64,000 bases of DNA from Micromussa lordhowensis (lineage: Eukaryota; Cnidaria; Anthozoa; Scleractinia; Lobophylliidae). Of this stretch, positions 1 to 12,300 are shown one piece after another. The stretch covers positions 5,006,894 through 5,070,893 of the forward strand of contig OZ026597.1 of the NCBI GenBank assembly GCA_964020085.1. Reading direction: 5' to 3'. A program made the position numbers and the translations under genes. The notes under the pieces were generated by a model that was not told the origin of the DNA, made no database searches, and saw only the letters and a list, made by a program, of their open reading frames with translations. Position 1 is the first letter of the stretch; each line of letters begins with the position of its first letter.

Positions 1-1644
1 AGGCGACATCTTTCGACATGCTATGTAACCTGGCCTACGTAAAAAATAATGTAAGCATGACTGACTTTGTTACGGTCGAGCTTGAATTTTGGTGATGAAA
101 GATGGATTTATTTCACATCAAAATAAGGTTCTAAAGGAGTATCAAGATGTCATTCCGGGACAAACAAATCAACCAGTTTGATTGTTTACACCTTCTGAAT
201 ATTAAAAGTAGCAGCCACCCAATTCTATGGGAAGTCACTACTGAGAGTCAATTAACTACACTAGAATCGTTTGAGTTATCCAGTGCATCCGGAAACATGC
301 AAAGTCCACAATCTTCTGCAGTCTTTTGAGGTCAGTAATTGTCATTTATTTGTCATTCCTTCCTCTAATAACCGGAAAAATTGCCAGTTCAACAGGTTAA
401 CGGTCTTTCAGTCATTTACATAGCATGTTGGTAGATGCTCAGTAGTTGAAAGATGGTCGAAAGATGTCACCCATTCTCATAACACTCAAAGCGGGTGTAA
501 ATGTACCTGAATTTTCGAACATTACCAGAGACATTCCTACCACTTCTGAGTATTGCAAAGATTCCAGATCCAGCTGAGCAATATAACGTTCATGGTGTAT
601 CTGTGCAAGTGTTATGACTGACATGTACTAAAGATAAAACACTCAAACTAAACCACTGATTAAGTGAAAATATACAAACAAGTGAAATGACCAAACGACT
701 GAAACAGAACCACCAAAAGGTCTTAGACAAATATCTTGAGCAAGCAAAACCACTTGCAGTGTCATTACTGGGAGGTGACTGTAACCGCCGACTGGTTAGC
801 TCAGTGGGTAGAGTTCTGGACTAGTGTGCAGGAGGTCGCGGTTTCAAACCCCGGCCGGACCAACACTCTGGGTCTTTAAACAAGTGAGGAGAAAGTGCTG
901 CCTTTGTAATGACATCTGCAAATGGTTAGACTTTCTAGTCTTCCCGGATAAGGACGATAAAACCGTAGGCCCCGTCTCACAACTCTTCATAATTAATTCT
1001 GTGGGACGTAAAAGAACCCACACACTGTTCAAAGAGAGTAGGGGACGTAGTTCCCAGTGTGGTGGTCTATCTTTCATCTAATGGTTAAATGCTCGAAGAT
1101 ATTAGCTGCATAAGCTACTCTAAAATCCGAGGGTAAAGAAAGTAATGTAATGTAATGTATGTATGGCTAACCTGAGCACTGATTATTCAGGCTAACCAGA
1201 GTGCAGTCATCACTGCAGATGTCCAGACTTTCACATTGATTAGTCTGAAAAAGATCATTTTACAGTGGCTCTCAATTAGTTATAAAGGGTTTCATCTGTT
1301 TTCATTTCCTTTTTCTTGTTTTGTTTGCTTTGTTGGTTTTTGTTTTCTTTTGGATCTGATTAGCTGCTGGATGCCATGACACAAGCATGCTGTTGGAATG
1401 TTAGCATGCTTACCGAACATCAGCTTCAGAAATGTTTTCATAATGATGATCTAGTTAACATTGTACACTTTTTGAGTATTCATTCACATCATGCACATTG
1501 ATTTGACAGAACTCTCTATCATAACTGTATCTTGAGTCACCAAGTACTACAAATGTAGCACATTGCACTGTTACATGTACACTGTAAGGAACTGCGGGTA
1601 ACAAGAAAACGTTTTATATTGAAGGTAGTATTTTTTTCTCTAAG
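1..1644. other. Upstream sequence, no exon recognised except a SINE
   Basis: Nothing coding was recognised here. The first 25 bases and the stretch near 416-472 are loosely inverted copies of each other (both contain a tagcatgt core and a gacatctttc-type block), which suggests the end of a small palindromic element cut by the window edge. A tRNA-derived SINE occupies 788-1167. The missing N-terminal exons of the nephrocystin-1 gene must lie here unrecognised or, more likely, upstream of the window. Confidence 0.5.
788..1167 (+). repeat. tRNA-derived SINE
   Basis: The element opens with a tRNA-like head containing an A-box-like segment (tggttagctcagtggg) and a B-box-like segment (ggtttcaaacc). 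A unique body of about 280 bases follows, and the 3' tail is short tandem taatg units around 1143-1165. This head-body-tail order is that of a RNA polymerase III-derived SINE. Small ORFs over it are accidental. Confidence 0.85.
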
Positions 1645-4600
1645 CTGCGACAAATTTAAGACAGAAGTTGAATTGCTGTCAAGTGAGATCTCTAGTCTCC
1701 CAAAGGTATGGACATTTCACATTGTTTATTAGTCAGTTTCATGGAGACCATGTCACGTTGCAGAGCTTTTTAGTAAATTGAAAAGTATGCTACACTCGCT
1801 AACCAAGCTGCCAATAATATTATACCTGTTAGCAAAATGAAACATTTCAAAAGTTTGTTCTGAGCAAGTTCATTCCTTTGAAGTTGAAGATACATGTAAA
1901 ACAGGCCATAGATATCTTTTCGTTTGCTTGGTAGAGAAAGGGAGGGATGAACTACTCATTTTGATTTTCATCATGTTATCAGGCTGAAAGTAGTGGCTCT
2001 TTACAAGATTTCAATGAACAGAAAAGAAAAGAACAGCAAAAGCTGGAAGAAATAAAGGTACACATTCGACAACGTTTATTTCTACATACAAATGTAACAC
2101 CAACACATGCATCTCTCACCCCTCTGAACAAAACAAGACACCTTCCTAAGGGAACCGTCTCTGGTCCCAAAGCTTGACTGTAAGTGATACCTTACTTGAA
2201 AACTCTACAATGGTTTTTTTAGGGCCAGTGGGTTGTGGATTCAAATCCCATCTGGAACTCAATTTTTTTTCAGAGTTGATATTACTCACTTTGGAGGGTG
2301 GTTGATTGCATCTTTGATGGGTCTCAATGTGACTGCACGATGCAGTTATGAGTTCATATGTACATGAACATGTATATGTGCCAAGTGATTATTTGGCTGT
2401 GTGACTGTGTGAGGTGGTTGCAGTCAAAGAGCTACATTTCACCCTTGCTCACCATAGAGACTCTAGTAGCTCAGTGCTTTGAGAGCACCGGTCTAGATCA
2501 CAGAGGGTCATGGGTTCAAATCGCATCTGGAACTGATTTTTTTTCGGAGTTGATACTATCTCTACATAATCAGTGAAAAGAGGAAATAAAAATAAATAAA
2601 TAAGTAAAAGAGTGAGAGAGAGAACAAAAAATATACATGTACATGTATATTGTATGTGAAAAAAAGTACTGCGCAAAAGTACTGCAGAACGTTTTGTTTA
2701 ACAAAATACAAAGTGTACTGCTAGCGAGGATTAACTAACCATGGTTCTAAATAAAGGGACTGGTTGAAAAGGGTTCAAAATCTAATTACAGGAAATTGTG
2801 TTAGTGATATGTTAAACAGTTATTCCTTGCAATCAAACAAAGATATTTACCCAGTGGTGTCTCGCAGTTTCTCGCAATTCCTCATACTAGCAAGTGACTC
2901 GAGTTTCGTAATCATGTCTATGACGTCAGCAAATTCTAATTACAAATTGTTGGAGATACACAAAGCTTGAATGCCTTTTTTCTCATGGAGAAAAAAGAGG
3001 TTTTAAAAAATCAGATCGAGTAACTGTGAAATTCTATGAATTTGCTTACTTGGTTTTTATGTTACTTGAAACTTTCATTTTCATCTAAAGAATACACCAT
3101 ATTCATATTCTCGGTATGGACTGGAACTAGCTTGCATCTGAGGCTAATGCGGAGAGTCTAAACAAATGCAAATGTCATTAATCTTTTTTTTTATGATATT
3201 CCCCTGCATTAGCCTCCATTGCAGGCTATGAGGTGATTCAGAGCCTTCTGAAGTTTGCAGGAAAATGCAAGAACATAATTAGTAATTTTGCACAATATTG
3301 TGTACATGTAGCACCATGCAGTTGTTTCTTTTGTATAGCAGTATATGGCTTTCTGCATTGTCTCAGAAAATTCGATTGAGTAAATGATGTTATAATGGGA
3401 GCCAATAATTAAAGTGCCCCTGTGATCAAAAAAATCACTTCCCTTTTTTCCTGAGATTCTGAAAGTGTGTCTGCTTAACACTTGACTGGCAAAATTCTGA
3501 CCTTTCATTTTTATCCAAAGGCCGTTTACTTTTATTGTAAGTTTTGGATTTCACGATCCGCCATCACTCACGTTCAAACCTGACCGATTTGACCTCAGAG
3601 GGTTGGATCCGGGAAAAGTGTTGTCAAAGGCTCACCAGCTTAAAACTTCAGCATGTGAACACGGCTTATTATGTATGCAAAGTGCGAGTTTAAAAGTGTG
3701 AAAGCCCAAAACTCCCGTGCTGCATATTAATTCTGCAGCGTACACACGTATAGCGAAGCGCGCGAGGCCTAAAAATAGAATGCAAATGATTATACCCCCC
3801 ACGCGGCTGATGCAACAACAGCGTTTTCTGAGAGAACTAGAGGGGATCTAGGCGAAGTTTTCGTTTCAAAAATCTGTTTTGAGGAACACCGGCTGTTTTA
3901 GAAACTGTTTTAGGAAAATCGTCCCCCATTCCGGTTTGTTTGTCTGAGTCTTGTCTGAGTCATGACGTCACTCGCGCGCTTTGCTATTGCATTCTTAAAG
4001 TAGTGAGCCTTTGACGTCATTTTCTCCTCGATCCAGCTCTCTCAAGAACTTAAATTTAGTAATGGCGGATCATTAAATAGGAAAGTTCCAGTTAAAATAA
4101 ACAGGTGCCTTTTTTAAATCAAGGATTAAAACCTGGGTCACTAAGTGTTTAGTTAACATAGTTTCGAAATCCAAAGGAAAAAAATAATTTTCATTTTTGT
4201 CACAGGGGCACTTTAACAATAATTATTGGACCAGGTTGAGCAAAATCTCGTGATTTGACAGTGGTGAGCAGATCGATTATTTGCCGAAGCTGAAGGCTGA
4301 GGCAAATAATTGATCTGCGAGACACTGCCATTTTTCACACAAGAGCAGAATATTATTTGTAGCAAAACAAATTTGGACGCTATTACGCATGTGCAGACCA
4401 TTATTTGTAGGCAGTTATTTGCATGTCACGAGGTGGGCTCTTGTCCAATGGAAAAAGAAGGAAGAACTGCATCGAATGATAATTAACAATTATCCTGCGA
4501 AATCGCGCGGAATATCGTCTGATACTTCGCCGACGAGGCCGTAGGTTGAGTCGGCTAAAATCTGACGATATTCCGCGAGATTGAGCAAGATAATTGTTTT

Positions 4601-7600
4601 ATTATTCAACAAATTGATAACAAAACAGCCTAAATCCTCGTAAATCTCTCTGTCGACATTTTCTCACTTCACTTTTTCTTCCCACGTACGAAGCTACGTA
4701 TACTGCCAGATATCTGTTACCTACGGATGACAAATATCGAGAGCATCATGACCATATTTGGATAGTGTTACAATTTGTTGAATAATAATATGATCTATAC
4801 ATTACAAGTAATGATGTCCAAACCATAAAACACACTCCCTTGCGGCTCGTGTTCTCTAAACATCTCCCGTGTCTCACGTTCTAGTGACATATACAAAAAA
4901 ATACTTTTTGAAATGCAAAGTTTACGCAATGAAGTGACAACGATAATGGACTGCCTGAAGCAACTTACGAATCTTTTTTCTCGAGCAGCTGGCCTAATTT
5001 ACATGTCTGAAGTCGTGTAAACTGTGTTTATGTGCGGAAGACAAGTCATATATTTGTGTCAATAACGAACAGCTCGAGATTTGCATGTTAGTTTCCTGAG
5101 TTACTTCAGGTTGTTGTAACAAACAGGAACAAATAGGTTCAGCTTCAGTAATTTTTTGATATCGAGGTGCTTGATGGACATACAGTGTCAAATGTTTTTA
5201 AATGATCTTCTGTATTAACAACGGCTTACTACACTGGACATCGCAGCTGGAATTTAATCCTTGTTTATCGCTCTACAAGAAGAAGAATGCAAAAATCGTT
5301 GTTTCATGCTTACGAGGTGTGGAGAAGCCGTACCTTTAAGGCGTACATTTTAACTTACCAGAGGTTTGAGTTCCCTTAGCGAGTAGTTTAAGTTCAACTT
5401 ACGAAAGTCACATACATTATATATTCTTGAGTCCGAGCGTTTAGCTTCCCACTTGTATGTTGACTGCTTTTTTAAGCTTTCGATTTTTATACACGGTCCT
5501 CACAGAAACTATAATAATTTTAAATTATAATTACAATTTCGTTTTACAGTTGAATTTATAAGCAAATCAGCATCTGATTTCACACTAAAGATTTTAAGTC
5601 TGGAATACACAGCCATTGTTGTATAAATCGCAATGAACACTGTTGTGTGTCACCCTCGTTAAACAAAGTTTATTTATGGGTTGACTGCCATAGAAGTTGA
5701 GTGCAAGTCACTTTCGAGATCAGTTGTGCCTCAAACATATTTTACAATGAAGCCATGTGCTTTCGGAGGAATAATTCTAAAATCGCCCAGCCATGCATTT
5801 TTATACCTTACAGGTCATATCTTGTTTAATTCGTCGTTTTCGTTAGATAAATTGCCCATGTGCTCTGCCATTTGCTGACGTTTTACTTGTAGCTTTTTAA
5901 AGTTATCTTGACGTGTCATATTCCCTGTTTGGATTTAGCGAAAGGTTTGTTTTTTATGTTAATCGCTGTGATCCTTAGAGGCGGGTTTTACATTGTTAGA
6001 TAAATTAATCAACGGTGACACGAAGCTCAGATACAACTGCAATTCCGCAAAGGGACAATTTTCTACTTTTTTTCGTTAAGCAAAAACGAAACGAAACTAA
6101 ACACCCAATTGACATTCAATCCACCTTACATTATACATGTATGCAAAATCTTTCTTAGTTCAGTCAAAGGGAAAAATTGGTGAAGCTTGAATGACTTATC
6201 TTAATTGACAACTAGTAAAATACTCTGACGTTTGAATCTACATGTATTAACATTGTTTGTACCATTTAGCACACATCAGTGCATTGTAAAATCAGACAAA
6301 GAGCACATTCAGTGTTTACTGCACAAACGTGCGTGCTGCCAAGGAATATCTATCGAGTGTGTTTCTGCTGGACTGTTGTTCGTCGTACATAATCATGGTA
6401 AACCCTTCTTGAACTTTCCATCATAGCTGACCTATTTTAATTGACATTTCTGTTTGACAGAGCAAACTTGACAGAATTTCTGAACAACTAGAACCCGATG
6501 AAGTTGAGGAAGACTATTTCAGGTAACGATTTCAGCACCAGATTTATTCATGCCTATATCTTACCTTTTTCTTGTCTCTACGTTTGCTTTCAACCGAACT
6601 AGAATCGTTCAGTTATGCTGTCAAGATTTTAGTATTGTAGCTCCATAAACATTCAGAGCAGATGCCCTAAATCTATTTTTCAATTTTTCGAAAATGTTGA
6701 CAAGACATTTGAAAGTTGTCCGAAAGTTCGGCTTCGAATTTAAAGCTATTTCTGTTTAAACTTATTTTCCCCTAGGGACTAGATAAATCACGTTTCTGTT
6801 AGCTTCTAGGTTGTGTTGCGTTCTCTGATTTCTACGCGTGGCTTATAAAACCTGCGTAACGTCCTCTATGCAATATTTATAGAGCCAATAACGTTTTTGT
6901 CTCAACCAATCAGGAGACAAATCAGAGCAAATGGTGACTTGGCGTACGCGTGCTTTCCCGCGCTTGGCGCCGGTTGCATCTGTACCTCGAGTTCTGATTG
7001 GGTCATTTTCTGGCTTCCTTTGCTATGATTGGCCAGGTTTGACTAGCTTGGCATTCGTTTAAGCACAACCATTATTCGCTCTTCAAAGTGATTGGAACGG
7101 TTTCAAGCACTTTTCTAACGCTTGGGTCAATGCTGTGACACTCTATCGGTTGATGCTACAATAATGTTATCAAACGAGTGCCTAATCATCGGTAACCAAG
7201 TTGTGGTCATCTTCTTACCATAGATCGTTTTCACGTGACGTCATCGCTTTCTAAAATCCGAAACTAAAGAGCCACCGTAGTTTTTATCCTCGTCGGGCAT
7301 AAGAGACCGTATATTTATATCTGTTTACAATTTTACAGCTCAATAGCGTGCTTCGTTTGGAAAATCTGAGCATTTTGAATTTCAGAGTCAGTGCGTGACA
7401 CAAAGCTGCGATCGCATTTGCCGAAAAATATATACCTATCTCATGATTTGTAGCTTTTTGAGAAGTTAGATCATTAGGAAAAGTGCTTATGTAGATGATT
7501 GTTTGTTAAGTACAGATAATCAGTCGCCTAGATAGCCAAAGTAAGTTCCAGATGTTTACACTATTTTCTGGCCGCCATGTTGGTCCATCACAGATGTGCA

Positions 7601-8815
7601 CCAACATGGCGTTTCCATACTAAGCTCTGTAAATTTCTGCGAAACATTTGGACGAATATCTGCGGTTTGGGTGAACCCACAGACCTAAAACTCGGAGAAG
7701 TGTCTTCTTTATGTACTTCCAATAAGATCACAATTTCTTGACTTTATCCTCTGAATGGTTTTCGATTTATTTTTTTATCGCGTGACAGTGAAAACGATCT
7801 GTAGGAGATTGCTACCATCTGTATAACTTGTCAAAGTCACACCACTCTTAATTTTTGATGTAAGTGCTTTCTTCAACTCAACTCTCCGAACGAGCTCGGT
7901 AACCCTCATTGTTTAGAAAAGAATTGTGGTCGTTCTCATATGTTACGATATAGTTTTTGGCGAAGTTTGGAAAACAATAAATAAAAAAAAAAAACAGCAA
8001 AGGGTGCAGATCTCTTTGTTTTTAAGTGTTTTTATTTTATTTAGAATGCACACTCGTCCAAAGACTTGTGTGTTTGCTGAAAAATCAAGTCACTGGTGGG
8101 ATGTTCTTCGGTATACCACTCCAAGTGACATAACTACAGTTAGTGCAATGTATTGTGTTTCTTTGTTGTAACATTTCAGAAAAATGCAGGAAGGCGATGT
8201 TGGTGCATCCAACAGTGACTTGCAGACTGATAAAGCTGATGACGATGACACGCACATGCCAGAGAGGTGTGTTAAGAGAATGTAACCTTGCTTTCAATAG
8301 AAAACGTTTAAGCAGCTGTGCCAAAGATAGGGCTTCTTGTGAAACAAATAGTCAAGTTTCTTTGTAATTCTGAACAATTTTCGGCAGTGTTGGCCATCCT
8401 TATTTCGTTTTGGTTTATTATTACGAACTTGTATCATTTCATTTTGAAGGGGTAAATTTCTGTAGTTGTTTGTTTTGTTTTATTGAGTGGAGGTCAATAA
8501 CTTACTTTATTATTCATTCAAAATATTTCCCCGTTTCTGATTGATTAAAACCTCACGCATAATTTACCATAACCGGCTGCTGTTCACCAAATTTGGAAAG
8601 AATCTTCGCCATATTAAATCAATGACGTCAAAAGTGCAGCCCGCTTCAGATTATTGAACCCATGACGTCAAAACGACGTCAAAAGTGCAGCCCGCTACAG
8701 ATTATTGACCGGTAACCGAGAAAACCTGGGGACGATATTGTTATTTTTAGTGAGCGAAAAACAAAGAGCAAAATGGCGAAACTCCTTTAAGAACGGGGAA
8801 ATATTTTGAATGAAT

Positions 8816-8852
<37 letters not shown>

Positions 8853-9317
8853 GAAGAATTCTGCAGATCTCGGAGGGTATTATCCACCTCGGTCTTCGGC
8901 CTCTATGGATAACACCCTCCTTGTTCTGCAGAATTCTTCATATCCTACTCAGCCTCATTCAATGATTGCTAAATACATGTACATGTATCTAGACTTTAAG
9001 AAACCAGTAAGAATGGGTTAAGTTTGTACAGTATGTGTGAGTATTGATGACTATCGTTAAACACGGCTCAACCTAATCACAAAGGATCTTAAAAAAATCA
9101 TTTTCATTTTAAAAGAGCTCGGAATGGCCGGGTACAGTGAATAATAACTGAAATATTGCTCGGCCACTTCAATAGATATGGGTAGACTCCACGAATTAAT
9201 CGTTTTATTTTACTTTTCTATAAAAGTGATGACGAAGGTGAGGATGGCGATGAAGATGATGATGATGAAGATGAAGATGACGACAGTGAAGAGGAAACTA
9301 CGACAAACATAGTCATG
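1645..9317 (+). CDS. NPHP1: NPHP1 exons 1-5 of window: coiled coil and acidic region
   Basis: Exons 1645-1705 and 1983-2057 encode charged heptad-rich sequence (VELLSSEISSLPK, then EQKRKEQQKLEEIK). Exon 6461-6522 adds LDRISEQLEPDEVEEDYF, 8180-8266 a spacer, and 9227-9317 a run of about 20 Asp/Glu residues ending TTTNIVM. Family members have an N-terminal coiled coil followed by Glu-rich stretches on either side of the SH3 domain, and this matches. The first exon (1645-1705) rests only on phase, splice sites and coiled-coil character, so it is the least certain. Confidence 0.8.
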
Positions 9318-12300
9318 GTGCGTTTTAATCAAGAAAGTCCAAAAACGCGGTATTTTCTTCTTTCTTGGTGAAATCTTAAAAACCAGTCAAAGTCAAAGCT
9401 GGAAGCCCGAATTGTCAGTGCGCCCCGTTTTCGAAAGCGCCGCTGCTAAGCAACAGATACTTCGTGAGTGCTCGTGCTCAGTTTATAAGAATCGGAAACT
9501 CTTCGAGTGCTTTTAACGAAGATTTAGTAATATCGAAAACTTTTCTTCTAGGTCCGCAAAGTTGAGGCGCTGAGTGATTTTACAGGCGAACAAGATGGCG
9601 ATCTCAGCTTCAAGAAAGGCGAGATTTTAACCGTTATCAAAACAAGGTATCTGATATTATTTGTGAAAAGCATGTAATAAACTATTGGAAAGAACTGAGT
9701 TTGCGCTCTAATAGTACTACTGTCTTTGCCTTCAAACCTCATTTTCCATTTCAACTCTGATCGAATAGAAAAACTATGTTTCTTTTTGTAACTGGAGTTG
9801 GTAGTCATTTTAGTTTAGGGAACTTGATTGGGCCAAGAGAATCTCCGAAACATTTCAGAAGTTCGTGGTTCCACTCCGCCTCAAAAAGAACCCGGGTTTT
9901 TTAAACATCGTGATGTAAAGTGATTTTTCCCGCCAATTGAAAGGCGTGCGCCTCGATTGCACGCGATTGGACAGTTTACAATGCGCGCGCGTTGATCGTT
10001 GAAGATGACGTAGTTTACGTTTGTTTCGTAGTCTTGGCAGCAGGATGTTTTGTTTACGATGAACAAGCGATGTGCGACGTTGTGTGTTTGAACGAACGTT
10101 TTTTTAGGCCGTAAAAGAAACCAAGCTAGGACCAAGCTAGAGATAAAGCGATGCTACCTTTAATGTTGAACCTTTGCTTCCTTTCCTGTTGAAGTATTTT
10201 ACCATTTAAATCGTTCATATTTTTTGTTGTTAATTCTAGTGAGGATGGCTGGTGGGAAGCTGAAAACGCAGCCGGGAAACAAGGCGTTGTACCGAAAACT
10301 CTTCTTAAGGTTTGAGTTAGTTTGTGTCATCATTTTAAATCCAAATTACCGCTTAAAGCCGAAGAAAATAAATTTCCTCCGAACGTAAAGATTCAAGAGA
10401 CTGATCCACTGGTTTCACTTCGATTCGGTACGTGACGTTTTACATGTGATAACCGTCGGAAATTTTGTGCTCCATTCGGCTGCCGAATTTCTTTGTGAAC
10501 ACAAATCTTCTATATTTTGAAGAGGGCAGAAATAATGTAGCACAGGTTAAAATTTGAAAGCCAGCTTACCGTCATAAAACCGTGCTCTGTTCTCTGATAA
10601 AACACGCTCGCACGCAATCAGAGCGTGCGTTTTATGGAAACTATTATAATAATAAATATGTATTGTGTCTTCTCTCAGCATGAAAAATAGTACATAAACT
10701 AGTCGAGATAATGGTGACATACTTCAAGACCTTTTGCAACAGCTTTTTACTCACTATCTGTGTATCTAGTTTTTGACTTGCATTTTAAAATCTTTTTATT
10801 TTGATTAGATTATCGAGGAAAGCGGCGAAGAAACTTCACCGGATAAAACGGACGGAGAGGATTCCACTGTAATGAGGAAAGGTATTTGGTTAGTGATGTA
10901 GTAGCAGCACTTTGATGAATATTAACAATGGTTTTCGCTGGTTGTCTGTTCACGGATTGTTTGTGTGTTGCTCAGCTTTTTTATTCGTCGAATTCTGTGA
11001 TTGGTTGTAAAATTCAAGCCGCACACTGTAACCAATTACAGAAGTTTTATCTTTTCATGTCTAACCAATAAGGAGCAATCTTCATTTGGCGAGCGCGTGT
11101 TTTCCCGCGCTTGGCTCCGGATGCATACAACGTAACTGTTAAGCAAGTTGGAAGTCCTCTTGTGTTCTAGAAAGGAGGCTTGTTTTAGTTTATTTGTTCA
11201 GTTTATTTGATGCACTTGTTAATAGACAGCGTTGGCTTGGCAGCTCACAAATAAGCAATTCCTTTTGAGATCTGTTTTTGCAAACGTCAAGCAACTGCTT
11301 AAGTGAACATGTACGGTTAAACACTTTGTTTGGCGGATTTTGCTTTTTTTTCACAGAGACGGCAGACAAAGTTCCCGAGCTTCCAAGGCAAAGAAGGTGA
11401 GCTCAGAGCTTAATTAACAAAACCATGTCTGGGATCTCAGTTATCAAAGCTTTCCCCTCGCTGCACTCTTCTTATTTTAGAAGATTTTGAGGAACGGTTT
11501 GTGATTGTCTTAAACCTGGTTTCCATAGGAGCGCTACTACCGCTTTGATCGCTGAGATCGGCGAAAAATGGTTCAGCAATCGTTGCGATAACATGGAAAC
11601 AATTCTTGAAAGATTGTAGCGATCGTTGCAATAATAAGTATCCCACAATTCAGTCGTCGTTGTTTGATCCAGATCCTCTCGGAGAGTTTCTTATATTATG
11701 TAGTGATCGTGGTCATCATATTGTAGTCATCCTTTAGGTCCCATTACGCCTTGTAAAGTATCCAAGGTGCTATTCAAACATGTTGATAGAATTAATACGT
11801 GATGGTTTTTTCTGGGTGTTCAGCGGAAAAGTTCTTTGGAAAACTCTTTCAAGAGATTCGACTCAAGAGGTATGGTACTTGTTTATACGAATGTATTTTG
11901 TGGCAATCTATTTATGACTTGAACCTGTCTGTCTGTCTCACTCTGATCGATCAAAAAGGGCGCAGATACATTCATCCAGTGAACTAATCAAACATCGAAG
12001 CGAATGGATATAGTTGGAGCGTAGCACATGAAAACGTGTGCGAACGACCGAGTCACGATTCTTCTGATTGGATGACAAAGTGGCGCGAGTTTGTTTTAAG
12101 CCCTTCGTGTAGCGTTACTATGGAAACCGATGAAATTGGAAAATAATCTTTCTACAGTTTGTCGTACAAAGCAAACTATAGTCCAGTTCTTGTGGCTTAA
12201 CTATTATATCAGCAGGAAAACTAAATGAAGACAACGGAAGATATCAGAAGATGATTTTTAGTGTGTCTTTTGACACAAGCATTCTCAGAAAAAAATATAA

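Larger units (their letters stand above)
2058..6460. other. NPHP1 intron with several repeats
   Basis: This intron holds two tRNA-derived SINE fragments (2219-2300 and 2455-2575), an 800-bp TTAA-flanked element (3413-4212) and a composite hairpin element (4485-4790). From 4791 to 6460 no gene, RNA or repeat structure was recognised. Confidence 0.6.

Noticed and set aside
9227..9317. (GATGA)n-like simple repeat
   Set aside because: It is the acidic coding exon of NPHP1 with proper splice sites and phase; the low complexity comes from Asp/Glu codons.
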